64,000 nt of DNA from Anarhynchus alexandrinus (lineage: Eukaryota > Chordata > Aves > Charadriiformes > Charadriidae), in NCBI GenBank assembly GCA_008711295.1, contig VUYV01000046.1:2852617-2916616 (forward strand), written 5' to 3'. The notes below the pieces were generated by a model. It was not told the origin of the DNA. It saw only the letters and a list, made by a program, of their open reading frames with translations, and ran no database searches. Positions 1-10,875 of this stretch are shown in pieces. The first letter of the stretch is position 1. Each line of letters begins with the position of its first letter. A program made the position numbers and the translations under genes.

Positions 1-617
1 AAGAAGTGCTGTTCAGGGAGCTACACCTTGTCAAAAGAAATAGCTGAGGTATTTAAAAGAAGCCAATATTGAGAAAGAAGCATGTCTGATCTTGTTTTCC
101 TAATTGACACTCCACTTTTAAAAATCAGGCAGTGTTTTTCTACCTACATTCAGGTAATTAAAAAAGATGTACATTTCACATATAGAAGGTCTCTTTGCAC
201 TGTGCTGTCAGAGTGAAGGGATATTACCTAGATATAAATGTAATCTACAACGCTTGTAAAATAGATCCAAGGCTGCCAGCATTGTTTTCATATACGTTCA
301 GTATCCTGGTCTTAGCACTTTCCTCTTGTTTCAGTGAAGGCAAAAGTTTAATTACCAAAGCATTAATTCCGTTGTTTGGATTGAATTCAATTCAAGAAAA
401 CACAATTTATCGGCAATTACACCTGACCTCTGCTTCTTGTACAGTATTCTAGACCAGAGAGTTATTTGGAGACAAAATAATCCATTGTTTGGCAAAAAGT
501 AGATTCCCAGGTTCATAATATGAATATGTAAAGTAACTTATTCAGAATAAGACTTTGTGTCTCTTTCATCATCAGATGAGACAAAGTGTCCACCAGTAAA
601 ATAATCTGTAAGCATGT

Positions 618-651
618 TAATAATAATAATAATAATAATAACAACAACAAT
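618..651. repeat. (AAT)n-(AAC)n microsatellite
   Basis: About seven AAT units run directly into AAC units. This is a simple tandem repeat that is likely to vary in length between individuals. Confidence 0.9.
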
Positions 652-2543
652 AGCTATTACAAAACCTTTCATCCACTAAGAATTATATAGTTCATTATAG
701 TTCTTCTCACTAGTTGTATAAATTAAAATGGTTTTAAACTGGACAAAGTGGGGAAAGACAACTAAACAGCAAGCATAACAAAAAAATAATCAAGTGTTGT
801 CTTCTACCAGACTTGCTCCCGGAATCTGGGGGAGAATTTATGGAAGTATCATATATGCCTGCCCAGTTATTACACTTAATTAACTATTCCCATACTACAA
901 TTTTTGCAGGAGACTGGATACTGGACTAAATGAACCTTTGGTCTGACTCAAGTACTGGTCATTCTCTTGTTAGGAAGACCAGAACATTAGTATAGGAGCT
1001 GGCATCCATCTATTTGCTTTACAAGCAGGGCATTTTGGATCAACTCAAAAAAAAACCAAACAAAAACTTAAGCCTCCAAAAACGGTCGTGGTGAAATTCA
1101 GGTGGTTAAGCTGCAAGCTTCTGCTACTAGGAGCTCAGCATTCACCTCCTGCTAAAACCTGAAGGTACATGAAGTTCATTGCTGCATCAAGCTGCTGGGA
1201 ATTCCATGACCTGTAAGACAGAGATCCTCCACAGTAGGTCCTCAGTTTTAGCAGGATGGAGCAGCTGGATGTGTGGCACGCACCTCAGTCTGAGTAGGCT
1301 GCAGAAATGAGGGGTAAGACACATCAATCTCTGCTGACTTCCAGTGCGGTCACCTACATTTGAACTGTTTTTCTGTGCTCCCATTATCATCAGTGGAGAT
1401 CTGATCAATTCAGTTAAAGGAGTTTAGGATGCAATCTGTTTAGGATGAGATGAATCACACCCTAAATTCCATTGTCTATATTACTAGATCTTCCCTGACA
1501 GTGAAGAGAACTGAAAGTGACTTGCTGAAATGCACATTAGCACCCACATTTAGTCAGATATATCCTGTTGTAAGGCATGCCTCCTGAAGAACTTAGTATT
1601 ATAAATGTTCCAAAGATGTCCCTAACCCAGCCTGGTAGGACTGACTGGAACACCAAATGGCTGCTCTCTTTTCACCTTGGAACGACAGAGAAAGAGGACT
1701 TTCCTCTAATTTATTTTCTCTGCCGTGTGGTAGAAGAAATAACACTTGAGACATAAATTGGGAGAAATTACACTGTGTAGCTATCTACAAACAAACAGAC
1801 TGGCCATATGAAAATCTGAGGTCAGGCCACTCTCTAAGAAGCAACATATTTTGTTCTGACTTCTCCGGGGGGAATTTTCCACCCTTGGAATAGGTCTAAA
1901 TAATTGTAAAGTGTTTTACAACACATCTGCAGCCACCTTTAGAAAATCAGGCCAGCACCTCTTCATACAGGCTAACTCGCATTATAGTGCCTATGCCCAT
2001 GGCATAAACAGGTTGAAATTATAGCTCAGTACTTATATAATGTAGAGAGCTCTAAGATGGACTGATCCAAGGATCTGAAGTAGCACATCAAGTCTGGCAA
2101 GCGGAGGGTCAAGCCCTTAGCTCAAATACTTCAGCATCTTGTGCCACACAGTGTGGCAGATTTAAGCTCTATTTGTGCTCCCATGACACTTGTACTGATC
2201 CATACCCAATATCCCTTGAGGCTTGTCTAAATTGCACTGTCTGATAACCTGGTAACAACTCGGAGTTCAGCTGAACATATTGAAAAACTGTGGTCACATT
2301 CCCTTTAGGCAATGCAGTCTTATTGGATATGTATACCAGAAAAATAATTTCATTTCTGTTTTCCACTCTCCTTTCTTCTCCCCCCCCCGCCCTTTTTTCT
2401 CCTTAATTCATGAGGTAGTAAAAGAAATTGGAAGACACTATTTTTTCACCTGCCATGTTAAAACTCTTTTAAGGTGTCTATATTTTGAAAAGAAGAAAGA
2501 CTCAGGAAGTGAATACCAATGATTGTTATATTCATTAAGGCTG

Positions 2544-2573
2544 AAATAAAAAAAAAAAAATTAAAAAAAAAAG
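2544..2573. repeat. A-rich tract
   Basis: Two A runs are separated by TT. No retroposed body is recognisable directly upstream, so I treat it as low-complexity sequence rather than a proven poly(A) tail. Confidence 0.8.
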
Positions 2574-2901
2574 AAGCTGAGCTATGGCTGGATGTACAGG
2601 GACATAAATATCACTCAGTATTTAACCAGAGCTCATGTTGTTTGGTGTAGAAATCCAATAAACCTCCCTCTTTAAAGGCAAGTTATTTACAGTGTTTTTC
2701 CTCCCTTAGGGGATACATTTACAAGCTCAATGCCAATAATTCTAGGCAGGAAACATTGTGATTACATCTGAAAATAGTGTTCAGCAACAGATGAATTAGC
2801 TGTCCCCTTTGCTGGCAGATAACTCTGTTTGTGTTCCCACAGCTATTGTTTTACTTAAAAAGTAATTTTTAACAGTTTATCAGGGGTTAGATTAACACAA
2901 T

Positions 2902-3050
2902 GTCATAGAGACATAGAATAATTTTGCTGGAAGGGATCTCTGGATGTTGCATGGTTCAGTCTACATCTCAAAGCCAGTCTAGTTTCAGAGTTAGATCCAC
3001 AGACATCCAAATATCAGAGCTTCAGGGATTCCAAGCATCTGTCAAAGACC
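2902..3050 (-). mobile_element. Old CR1 LINE 3' tail fragment
   Basis: The piece begins with a decayed copy of the CR1 terminal repeat (TCATAGA...CATAGAAT) and continues with GGAAGGGATCTCTGGA, the reverse complement of the usual CR1 3' end. Its right part (CAAAGCCAGTCTAGTTTCAGAG) is strongly diverged, so the right edge is approximate. Only non-coding 3' sequence remains. The divergence suggests an older insertion than the CR1 copies at 4.7, 52.2 and 61.6 kb. Confidence 0.65.
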
Positions 3051-3741
3051 CATAGCTGTCATCAGGTCAGATTCCAGTTTTAAGACTCATTTGAATAAAA
3101 TTCTTTTTGTTTTGGTATCCAATCAACCTTCACTAAAGGATGTGGAGAACTGATTGCATGGGGGAGTGCTACTGCAAGGTCTGGAACAACTTATACCTCT
3201 GGTTTAGTCTCCCAATGATTCTGTTTCCATTTTTTTTCTGGAATGAGTTTCTGATTTTGTACTTAGCAAAAGGAAAGTCTTATATGAGAACTCCTAAACA
3301 ACAGCCTGTGAGTAAGAGCATGAAATCTAGAGTGAATATTGGTTGGAGTCCTGAGGGAACCTTTCTCTATTGAATTTGAGTTTGATATCATTCTTAGCAT
3401 GCAAAGCTTAAGGAGGAGATAATGATGCCTAAGGTGCCTCTAAACAAAAACCATTTACGTTATTCACACTCCTAATGAGAAATGCACATCTAAGCAGCCT
3501 GAAAATCATTGGAGACCAACTACATGACTTCAGCTGCTTTCATTACACTTATATCCAGTTTCCAACTGTGCCACAGGTGCACTTGGCAATAAACCTGGTA
3601 TGAAGGCACACTGTAAGTGTTTTGAGCTAATGCAAGCGCAGAATGTCACCTCTCCTTTTGTAGGCCCTGATACAGAGTAGCTGTTCCCCTAATGCAGGTT
3701 AGGTTGTAATAGAAGCTAATATCAGAGTAATGGGATATACA
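3051..3741. other. Gene-less stretch between repeats
   Basis: Unique-looking AT-rich DNA lies between the CR1 tail and the LTR that follows. The 77-codon open frame at 3140-3373 has no recognisable domain, and I regard it as chance. Confidence 0.6.
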
Positions 3742-4091
3742 GGTAAACTGGGTTTATATGGTAAGGTTTTTGTAGTGGGGGGAACTTTTGTGAGAAGAAA
3801 TAAGGAGCTGCCCCCATGATGGACACAGCTGGTTCCACGTGACTCCACAACGGATCCACCACTGGTCAAAGCCGACTTCACCAGCAAAGCTGGTGGCGCT
3901 GCTGTGATAAGGTATGTTAAAAAGAGTAAAAAACACTGTGTAGCAGCTGTGTGAGAGAGGAGTGAGAAAAAAATGTGAGAGAAACAACCCTCCTTTTTCA
4001 TCTTATTTTCTCCTGCTGTCCTGTTGAGGAGGAGTAGTGAGAAAGTGACTAGGTGGGCATCTGGCAGACAGCCAAGGTCAAACCCACCACA
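3742..4091 (+). mobile_element. Internally deleted avian-type LTR
   Basis: The left part (GGTTTTTGTAGTGGGG, then CAACGGATCCACCACTGGTC and CTGTGATAAGGTATGTTAAA) and the right end (AGCCAAGGTCAAACCCACCACA-type terminus at 4091) match the two ends of a GC-rich LTR family I recall as common in birds. The middle of that LTR is missing: the sequence passes from the upstream part at about 3992 straight to a U5-like part (TTTTCTCCTGCTGTCC). This is the same family as the minus-strand copy at 8870-9755, which keeps the middle. I found no clear target duplication, so the left edge is uncertain by several bases. No retroviral coding sequence is present. Confidence 0.65.
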
Positions 4092-4667
4092 GAGACTCTG
4101 AAATAAACTTAAAGAACAGATAACAGACCACTCGCATAGATTAAGGTGAAGTTGTTCCTGCTGACTGTCTTCAGAATCAGTCTCTTACTGACCTCAAAAA
4201 TAGTATGACAAAAATATCATGAAACCACAGTCCCTTTGAAGTCTCCATCATCAGTCCTGTCACCTCAGCTGGTACCAGGTAGCGTGATTTTAAAGGTTAT
4301 TATCCCTAACTGTTGGATACTAGCTCCATAGTTTAGGTACAGGAATTGGCGAAATGCAGGATTCAAACTTGTTTTGATATATAGTAAAAGAAGTGAATAT
4401 AAAAAAGCACCACTGAAATTCAGGCTTTTGTGGTTTGTTTGGGATAAACTGAAAGCATCACACATGGTACACTTGAGTGAAAACAGTCTTTTTTCCTCAG
4501 CCCTTCCACTTTCCTGGAAGTCAGGAATACTGAATAAACCTACACTTTCAAGTGACTTTTTTTTTTTTTTTAATTTACAAAGACAAATCCTGTTCAAGTA
4601 TCATGTGAAAGTCTTGCTTAGTTCTTTTTTTAATCTTAGTTCCTCATGATTACGGTGATGGCATACC
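4092..4667. other. Gene-less stretch before a CR1
   Basis: Unique-looking DNA with a T13 run near 4558-4572. Overlapping frames on both strands of 91-110 codons have no recognisable domain and are regarded as chance. Confidence 0.6.
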
Positions 4668-4907
4668 CGCCAGAAAGAATTATCTAAGGAACCTCAAGGT
4701 TCACAAGTCCATGGGACCTGATGAGATACATCTGCAGGTCCTGAGAGAATTGGTGCACGGAGTTGCTAAGCCACTAGCCATCACATTTGAGAAGTCATAG
4801 CAGTCCAGTAAAGTTCCAACAGACTGGAAAAGGGGAACCATCACACCCATTTTAAAAAGGGAAAAAAGGAACACCTGGGGAACTGCAGGTCAGTCAGTCT
4901 CACGTCT

Positions 4908-5312
4908 ATGTCCCTCTTGGAAACTACGCTAAGGCACATAGAAAATAAGGAGGTGATTGGTGACAGCCAACATGGCTTCACTAAGGGCAAATCGTGCCTG
5001 ACAAATCTGATGGCATTCTATGACAGCATTGCAGCACTGGTGGATAAGGGAAGGGCAACTGACATCATCTACGTAGACTTGTGCAAAATATTTGACACAG
5101 TCCCACATGACATCCTTGTCTCTAGATTGGACAGACATGGATTTGATGGATGGACCACTCAGTGGATAAGGAATTGGCTGGATGGCCGCACTCAAAGATT
5201 TGTGGTCAATAGCTTGATGTCCGACTGGCGAGCAGTGACAAGTGGTGTTCCTCAGGGATCAGTACTGGGACTGGTACTGTTTAATATCTTTGGTGGTGAC
5301 ATGGATGTTTGA
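4908..5312 (+). pseudogene. CR1 reverse transcriptase remnant, palm region
   Basis: The readable frame encodes the central part of the CR1 ORF2 reverse transcriptase, which would prime cDNA synthesis at the nicked target. [12 protein letters not shown] is a fingers motif. [14 protein letters not shown] is motif A with its catalytic Asp kept. [17 protein letters not shown] is motif B. The frame ends at a TGA (5310-5312) where family members read on to FADD, and the following codons give FADH, so the second motif-C Asp is lost as well. Both defects mean no active enzyme. The ATG at 4908 is not a real start, since the frame simply opens inside ORF2. Confidence 0.88.
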
Positions 5313-5360
5313 ATTGAGTGCACCCTCAGCAAGTTTGCTGACCACACCAAGCTACATGGA

Positions 5361-5738
5361 GTGGTCGACACGCTGAAGGGAAGGGATGGCATCCAGAGGG
5401 ACCTGGACAGGCTTGAGAGGTGGGCCTGTGCAAACCTCATGAAGTTCAACAAGGCCAAGTGCAGGGTCCTGCACATGGGCCAGGGCAATCCCAAGTACAA
5501 ATACAGGGTGGGTGGAGAATGGATTGAGAGCAGCCCTGAGGAGAAGGACTTGGGGGTGTTGGTTGATGAGAAGCTCAACATGAGCTGGCACTGTGCACTT
5601 GCAGCCCAGAAATCCAACTGTATCCTGGGCTGCATCAAAAGCAGCATGACTAGCAGGTTGAGGGATGTGATTCTGCCCCTCTACTCTGGTGAGACTCCAC
5701 TTGGAATACTGCATCCAGCTCTGGAGCCCCCAACATAA
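5361..5738 (+). pseudogene. CR1 ORF2 C-terminal remnant
   Basis: This continues the same dead ORF2. [18 protein letters not shown] and [14 protein letters not shown] are typical of the CR1 region after motif [17 protein letters not shown] and ILPLYS are conserved C-terminal stretches. The reading frame shifts near 5690 because bases are missing around CTCTACTCTGGTGAG. The family-like sequence ([29 protein letters not shown]) then continues in the frame that opens at 5689. It is not an independent gene. Confidence 0.85.
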
Positions 5739-5886
5739 GAATAACATGGACCTGTTGAGGCAAGTCCAGAGGAGGGCCACAAAAATGATCAGGGAGCTGA
5801 ACCACCTCTCCTGTGAGGACAGGCTGAGAGAGTTGGGGTATTTCAGCTGGGAGAAGAGAAGGCTCAGGGAAGACCATACAGCAGCC

Positions 5887-5930
5887 TTCCAGTATTTAAA
5901 GGGGGACTTCCAGTATTTAAAGGGGGACTG
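5887..5930 (+). repeat. 22-bp tandem duplication in CR1 3' region
   Basis: CTTCCAGTATTTAAAGGGGG occurs twice head to tail. Only one copy is expected in this part of CR1, so this is a local duplication next to the internal deletion. Confidence 0.85.
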
Positions 5931-6018
5931 GGAGGTGTCCCTGCCTATGACAGGGGGGTTGGAACTCGATGATCTTCAAGGTCCTTTCCAACCTAAACCA
6001 TTCTATGATTCTATGATG

Positions 6019-6289
6019 ACTAAAGAAAAGGTGGTAATGCTTTTAACCTAAAAGAGGGAAGACTTAGATCAGATATTAGGAAGAAACTCTTTACTGTGAG
6101 GGTGGTGAGACACTGGAATGGGTTACCCAGAGAAGTTGTGGCTGCCCCATCCCTGGAAATGTTCAAAGCCAGGTTGGATGGGGCTTTGAGCAACCTGGTC
6201 TAGTGTAAGGTGTCCCTGCCCATTGCAGGGGATTGGAACTAGATGATCTTTAAGGTCCCTTCCATCCCTAACGATTCTATGATTCTATT
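6019..6289 (+). mobile_element. CR1 LINE 3' untranslated fragment
   Basis: The fragment runs from the middle of the CR1 3' untranslated region (GGTAATGCTTTTAACCTAAA) through GAGGGTGGTGAGACACTGG and CAACCTGGTCTAGTG to the terminal GATTCTATGATTCTATT. It abuts the tail of the preceding CR1 with no spacer. Its last 60 bases differ from that tail (ACTAGATGATCTTTAAGGTC versus ACTCGATGATCTTCAAGGTC), so it is a different insertion or subfamily, not a simple continuation. Confidence 0.88.
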
Positions 6290-8869
6290 CAGAAATGTGA
6301 GGGAATAACCTATATACATATAAAAGAGGTATGTGTTTTGTGTGATCACATTGTAAAAATACACTACCTCAAACCCCTTACTCACCTAAGAATACCTTAC
6401 TGACGGGACTAATCCTCTTGATATACACAGTGTCACAGCATGAACAAGGAAGAGACAGAAGAGGAGGTTTTGTAGGATCAGGCCCTCAAGTGACCCTGGT
6501 GATTGCTTTTTCCTTTGGCAGTAAACTTTTGTGAAAATAAATTGCCCAATCTACCATTTGTCCCTATAGTGTTCCACTGTTTACGGATCATTTACAACAC
6601 TCTTGTGAGCACCTTGCTAAAAGTACTTTGAAATATCAAAATGGACATTATTTGTGTAATGAGGTTTGGGTTTAATAGCTTCATTCACACACGAGGAATT
6701 GCAGGCTTTCCTGATAGGCATCTATTAAACAAAATGGTTTGCAACCTCTGCTTGAGGGGAGAAAAACCTTTGTGTTACTGCTCTGGCCTGAGATTAAATA
6801 GGGCTTATGTCTGAGCAGGAGCTTTTTGTAGCAAGAAAAAGCAGCACATTTTTACTACAACACTTTTGTTAGGGTGACGACTGAAGTGGGAAATAATCCA
6901 TGCTGCTGTCAAAAAGAAGAAAGGGGTTGGGAGAAATGTTTCAAGAACATGGGAGCCTAACTCCCAAAAGTATGCACTTAGGCTCAGTTTCCAACTTTAT
7001 TAACGTTCTTAAAGTTGCAGGTGGGTGCCCAGGAGAATTTTCTGAAATCACACCTTTTCCATCTTCTTAGCAGTCTCAGAAATTCCCATCTTCGGCCAAC
7101 TGTGCCACCAATGGCACTCATCCAGATGGGATGAGCAAAACTGTTCCTTTCAAGTACAGCAAGCCATTTACTTGTCTTTATTTTAAACCCTTTCACCATG
7201 TCTATTCTAGTTAATTAAATAGCTTGAAGAAATATTCATGGGTTCTGAAGCTTCATTCCACCGACAATGAAATTGTGATTAACTTTGGCGTGGTTTTAAT
7301 CTGCAATCGCCTGTTTATTTTAGGCCTTAGTACAAGCTTGAGATCATTCCCAATAGGCAGTTTGGATGTGGCTGCTCTGATTTGGAGGCTAAGAGAGTTT
7401 AATAGGACAAACAGAGGCCATTCTGTTTCACTCAGATTTCTTGCTAGAGGAAAATTCTGATCAAATTTGTTTTAATTTGTTGTCTGATGGCTTGCTGTCC
7501 CAGTTTACCACATAAAATCTTAATATTGGCACTTGTTACCATACCTTAAGGGACCATTGACCTGATTCAGTTGTCCACCCCAGGGTATCTACTGTACATT
7601 GAGATGATTTAGAGTACCATGCATGGCTTCCACTTTCCAGAATGGCATAGGTTGTATATTATATTCGCCAGTCCCATCTGAAGGTTTCTGACAGCTTCAG
7701 ACATCTCAGAGGATGCTAGACTCCTCTGTATAGAAAACTGAATTTCAACTCTGGTGAACATTCATTAACTATAATGGAAATTTACAGCTTGTCTTAACCT
7801 TAAACATATGAATCTATTGTGATCTGATTTGCTCTGGTTTATTTTCCCTCAACTCGGATGCCACTGCAGAATGGCACAGGTCCTATGAGATGTCTCCCTA
7901 GCTCCTTAACTCTCAAATATATATGACATTTCACATGGCTTTCCATATCACTGTTTAGGCAACTGCCTCTGTTTACATGCTTGTGCAATAGGCATTTTGA
8001 TCTGAAGCTGAATTCTACCCTCAGTGACTGTTAATCAGAGAGTCTGTCCTGAAGGAGACACTAAAAAATCATTGCAGTGAACAGATATGACTGTGTCCAT
8101 GATAATAAATTAAAAATGGCCAGGTCAATGGCTTGGGTCAACTAGCACTTTATCGAGTAATGCCTGAGGACAGTCGGGAGCTAGTTAAGATCATGGACTA
8201 CTGCAGGTAGGCACTTAGGACAGGGCCTCACTGTATTTAGTAAAAGGACTGTTTTATGGTGTGGGCATGAAAGCTGATGTTCTAAATGATCTCAGTGCCA
8301 GAGAGTGTACTTTATTCTTTATTTACCAGTTTGGGTGTTTTCTGTGTGAAGTTAAGTTGCAGTTTTGTGTCGCAGTGAAAGTGATCTCACAGCTTGGTCT
8401 CTCTCTGTCACAGGAGGGTCTCATTGACATTCTCTTCAGGCCCCTGAGGAACTTTCATTTTCATCTCCTCCTTCGCACCAGTACTGGGACTTGTCTGATC
8501 TCTGAGAGAAGCAGTTCAGAGAAAGCTGTACATTTTTCTACTGTACTTATTCTATGGGTCACCTGAAGGTTTCATGCCCACAGGGATCACACTTATGGAA
8601 GTGCTTTCACAAAGGAAAGAGCCCATGGGTGCACTGGGCCACAGAAGAGACAGGGAAAAGAAGTATGGCTAGGAGACACTAAATCACCATTTCCTTTATC
8701 CGTACTGCCACAGTGCAGCCTGAGGGTTAAAATACCATAAAAGCCCCTGCTAATTTAAAAATGGTGGTGCAGTGGTGAAGCGGCTGAAGTGGTGTCCCCT
8801 CCTTCTGCCTCAGCAGTGGGAGCTTTCAGCAGTGTGTTTTAGCCTCGCCATGCAGTGAGCCAGATCAAG
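6290..8869. other. Gene-less stretch
   Basis: AT-rich, CpG-poor DNA. The longest frame (101 codons at 8261-8566) has no recognisable motif and no splice-site or promoter context I can defend. I see no other structured feature. Confidence 0.65.
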
Positions 8870-9755
8870 TGTCTGCTGGTAACTAACCCTGTCTGGTGGC
8901 TGAGCTCTGACCCCTTCCACAGCCGCTCCCTCCCTCCCCCTTCTCAGTAGGAGAAGGGGTGCAAAAAGGGTGGAAAAGCTCCTGGACTGAGATAAAGACA
9001 CGGAGATCATTCGCCAATTCCCATCATAGGTAAAACAGACTTGATTTAGGGAAAAGTAGTTTAATTTTTTTCGGTTAAAAAAAGATTTAGATGGTGAGGA
9101 ACAAGAAATAAAACACTTTCACACACCACTCCCCTTTTCCCCAGGCACAAATTCACTCCTTCAGTCCCGACTCCTCCCCACCCCGAGGGGCACAGGGGTG
9201 GGATGGGGGCTGCGGTCAGTCCATGGCAGCCCCTCGGGGCCGCTCCTCCCTCCTCCCCCCTCTCCCTGCTCCAGCGCGGGCCCTGCCCCGGGCTGCAGTC
9301 CTTCAGGGACAACCTGCTCCCGCCGGGGCTCTCCACGGCCGCAGCTCCTGCAGGAAATATCCCCCCGCTGCGGCCTGGGGCCCTCCCCGGGCTGCAGGCT
9401 GGGTCTCTGCTCCAGCGGGGTCTCTGCAGGGCTGCAGGGGATCCCTGCTCCGGGCCTGCAGCACCTCCTGCCCTCCTCCTCCTCCGCCCTCGGGCTCCCT
9501 CTGCTGCTGCTCCCTCCTGGGCTTCCTCCTCCTCTGCCTGGGCCGCCTTCGGCCCTGCCGCAAACCTCTTTTCCCCCCGCTGGGCGCCCCCAGCTTGGCT
9601 GAGGGGCTCAGCTGTGTCCTGCGGTGGGGCCGTTGGAGCCGGCTGGCACCGGCTGGCACCGCCTGTGTCCGCCACGGGGCAGCCCCGGCACCTCCGCACA
9701 CAGGCCGCACCGCAGCCCCACTGCTGCCAGCGCCGGGGCATGGACACCTGATACA
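8870..9755 (-). mobile_element. GC-rich avian-type LTR, solo
   Basis: The plus-strand view starts TGTCTGCTGG and ends CCTGATACA. Landmarks in order match the reverse complement of an LTR family I recall from bird genomes: the GAGATAAAGACA...ATTCGCCAATT block (8993-9025), AAAACAGACTTGATTT (9032-9047), a GC-rich array of ~45-bp units beginning GCTCC (9268-9480), and GGAGCCGGCTGGCACC (9636-9651). Read on the minus strand, an ATTAAA-type poly(A) signal lies near 9060, just before the U5-like end. No target duplication is evident. Its high GC content leaves few stop codons, which explains the 130-240-codon overlapping frames on both strands. None of these looks like a protein gene. Confidence 0.72.
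9268..9480. repeat. Imperfect ~45-bp tandem array inside LTR
   Basis: Units start with GCTCC or a close variant at about 9268, 9316, 9364, 9409 and 9447, giving spacings of 48, 48, 45 and 38. Most contain a GGGCTGCAG or CGCAGC core followed by a short spacer. The array belongs to the surrounding LTR rather than to a coding sequence. Confidence 0.75.
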
Positions 9756-10187
9756 CCATGCAAGAAAGAAGCCCCAAACAGCTTTTTCAGGGTCTGTCAT
9801 TTTGTAGAACATCATACCCCACACGGTCACAGACTACCCTGGGACTGACTGGCAGGAGCAATGGCCCCACTGCTTCCCCTGCTGGTTATTTCAGCTGGAT
9901 ATCACAACAGGCAGTCCTTTCCCACTGAAAACTTGGTGATGCCATTCTGTTTCAGCTTCCATTTTGCGACAGGGAGTCACCATTTTACAAAATGTCATAT
10001 CCTATTTGTTTTCATACTGCCCTCTGATTTGCTGGCAGGACCTGATGCCCATTCTGGTTTTCCCAGAGGTATGTCGTAACTGGAAGGCCATGACCACCTT
10101 ATACACAAAAGTTACCATCTTTTCCAGCATCATACACCTATGTGTTTTCATATTGTATCTGATTGACTGGTTGCCATTTTCTGAAAC
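9756..10187. repeat. Diverged repeated motif of unknown element
   Basis: Three diverged copies of an ~80-bp motif start near 9792, 9975 and 10110. The second and third share CACCATTTTACAAAATGTCA or TACCATC...ATCATACACC, then GTTTTCATA, then CTGATT.GCTGG. The first is weaker but keeps the GACTGGCAGG-type end. The interval directly precedes the solo LTR, and its last bases (GAAAC) form that LTR's target duplication, so it was in place before the LTR arrived. I do not recognise the family. Confidence 0.55.
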
Positions 10188-10875
10188 TGTCCTGGTTTGA
10201 GGTAAAACAGAACCAGTTTTCTTTTCAGTAATTTTACTTTTCAGTTAAGTCTCTTCTAACTCTCTGAAATTAAGAGCATATTTTTCAGACAGTATCCATT
10301 GCTATCAGATAAGGTCTGATGTTTATAGTTAATGCCAAGGAATGGTATGCAGAGAGGCTCTTGCTTATACTTATTGCTCTAACACCCAAGGGCAGCTCAC
10401 TTTGTTATTTGCCCCGTCGGAGAGTCGGAAGCAGAAAAGCGCAGCGGGGTCCCACCTGTGGGGAGGAGCGGACAGGACAGGTGACCCAAAAGTGACCAAC
10501 AGGGTATTCCATCCCATCTGCATCATGCTCAGTATAGAAGCCGAGGAATCAAAGTCTCTTTTTTCGATGGTCGGCATCCAAGGAGGACTCTGTCTGTCCA
10601 TCTGCCTTTGATCCAAATATATGTGTTCCTGAATTCTGATCTGTCCACCGCTGAGTCCAGTCTGGTACTTTCCCCATGCCTGCCACTGACATGATCATCA
10701 TCCTGGGAAGTCAGTACTGGTTTTGTATATATTTATTATTTTCTTATTAATACTATTGGTTTTCTTTTCTGTTTTTTTACTAAAAATATTTCATTAAAGT
10801 TGTTAAATTTCTTTTCAACTCATAAGTATCTCTCTCTCTCTCTCTTTTTCTCTCCTCTCCTCTCCTCTGTGCTCA
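10188..10875 (+). mobile_element. Solo LTR with 5-bp target duplication (ERVL-like)
   Basis: The element begins TGTCCTGGTTTGAGG and ends GTGCTCACA, and is flanked on both sides by the perfect 5-bp duplication GAAAC (10183-10187 and 10876-10880). The TGTCCTGGTTT start, the GGTGACCCAAAAGTGACC...GGGTATTCCATCC block (10481-10515) and the CATGCTCAGTATAGAAGC promoter block (10524-10541) match an avian ERVL-type LTR family. An ATTAAA poly(A) signal lies at about 10793, followed by a CT-rich end. No gag, pol or env flanks it, so internal sequence was lost by LTR-LTR recombination. The TATA box is decayed. Confidence 0.9.
10829..10866 (+). repeat. CT-rich microsatellite in LTR end
   Basis: Alternating TC, then T-rich, then CTCCT units lie within the last 50 bases of the LTR, an expansion inside its U5-like part. 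Confidence 0.85.

Larger units (their letters stand above)
1..2901. other. Gene-less AT-rich stretch
   Basis: I see no gene here. Open frames reach only about 85 codons and show no recognisable domain. The stretch holds an AAT/AAC microsatellite (618-651), a short C run near 2380-2388 and an A-rich tract (2544-2573). The rest looks like unique, CpG-poor DNA. Confidence 0.7.
4668..6018 (+). mobile_element. CR1 LINE, 5'-truncated, ORF2 broken
   Basis: This is a non-LTR retrotransposon copy that starts inside ORF2 and ends in the CR1 tail (CCATTCTATGATTCTATGATG). The encoded reverse transcriptase domain can be followed from the fingers (GPDEIHLQVLREL near 4710) through motif A, motif B and motif C to the C-terminal part. 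It carries an in-frame TAG near 4798, a TGA at 5310-5312 and a frameshift near 5690. The 3' untranslated region has lost its middle: after a duplicated CTTCCAGTATTTAAAGGGGGA unit (5887-5930) it jumps to the last ~85 bases. The 5' edge is approximate. The final ~85 bases resemble those of the copy ending at about 53003, so both probably belong to one younger subfamily. Confidence 0.92.

Noticed and set aside
5252..5780. 131- and 142-codon minus-strand frames
   Set aside because: Antisense shadows of the CR1 reverse transcriptase.
9180..9745. CpG-island-like block that could be a gene promoter
   Set aside because: Its landmarks match an LTR family rather than a gene promoter, and no first exon follows on either strand.
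9061..9848. Overlapping 134-238-codon frames on both strands in GC-rich DNA, rich in Pro, Ala, Gly and Arg
   Set aside because: They lie in the GC-rich LTR with its tandem array. Few stop codons and low-complexity translations on both strands are expected there. No domain or splice context is seen.
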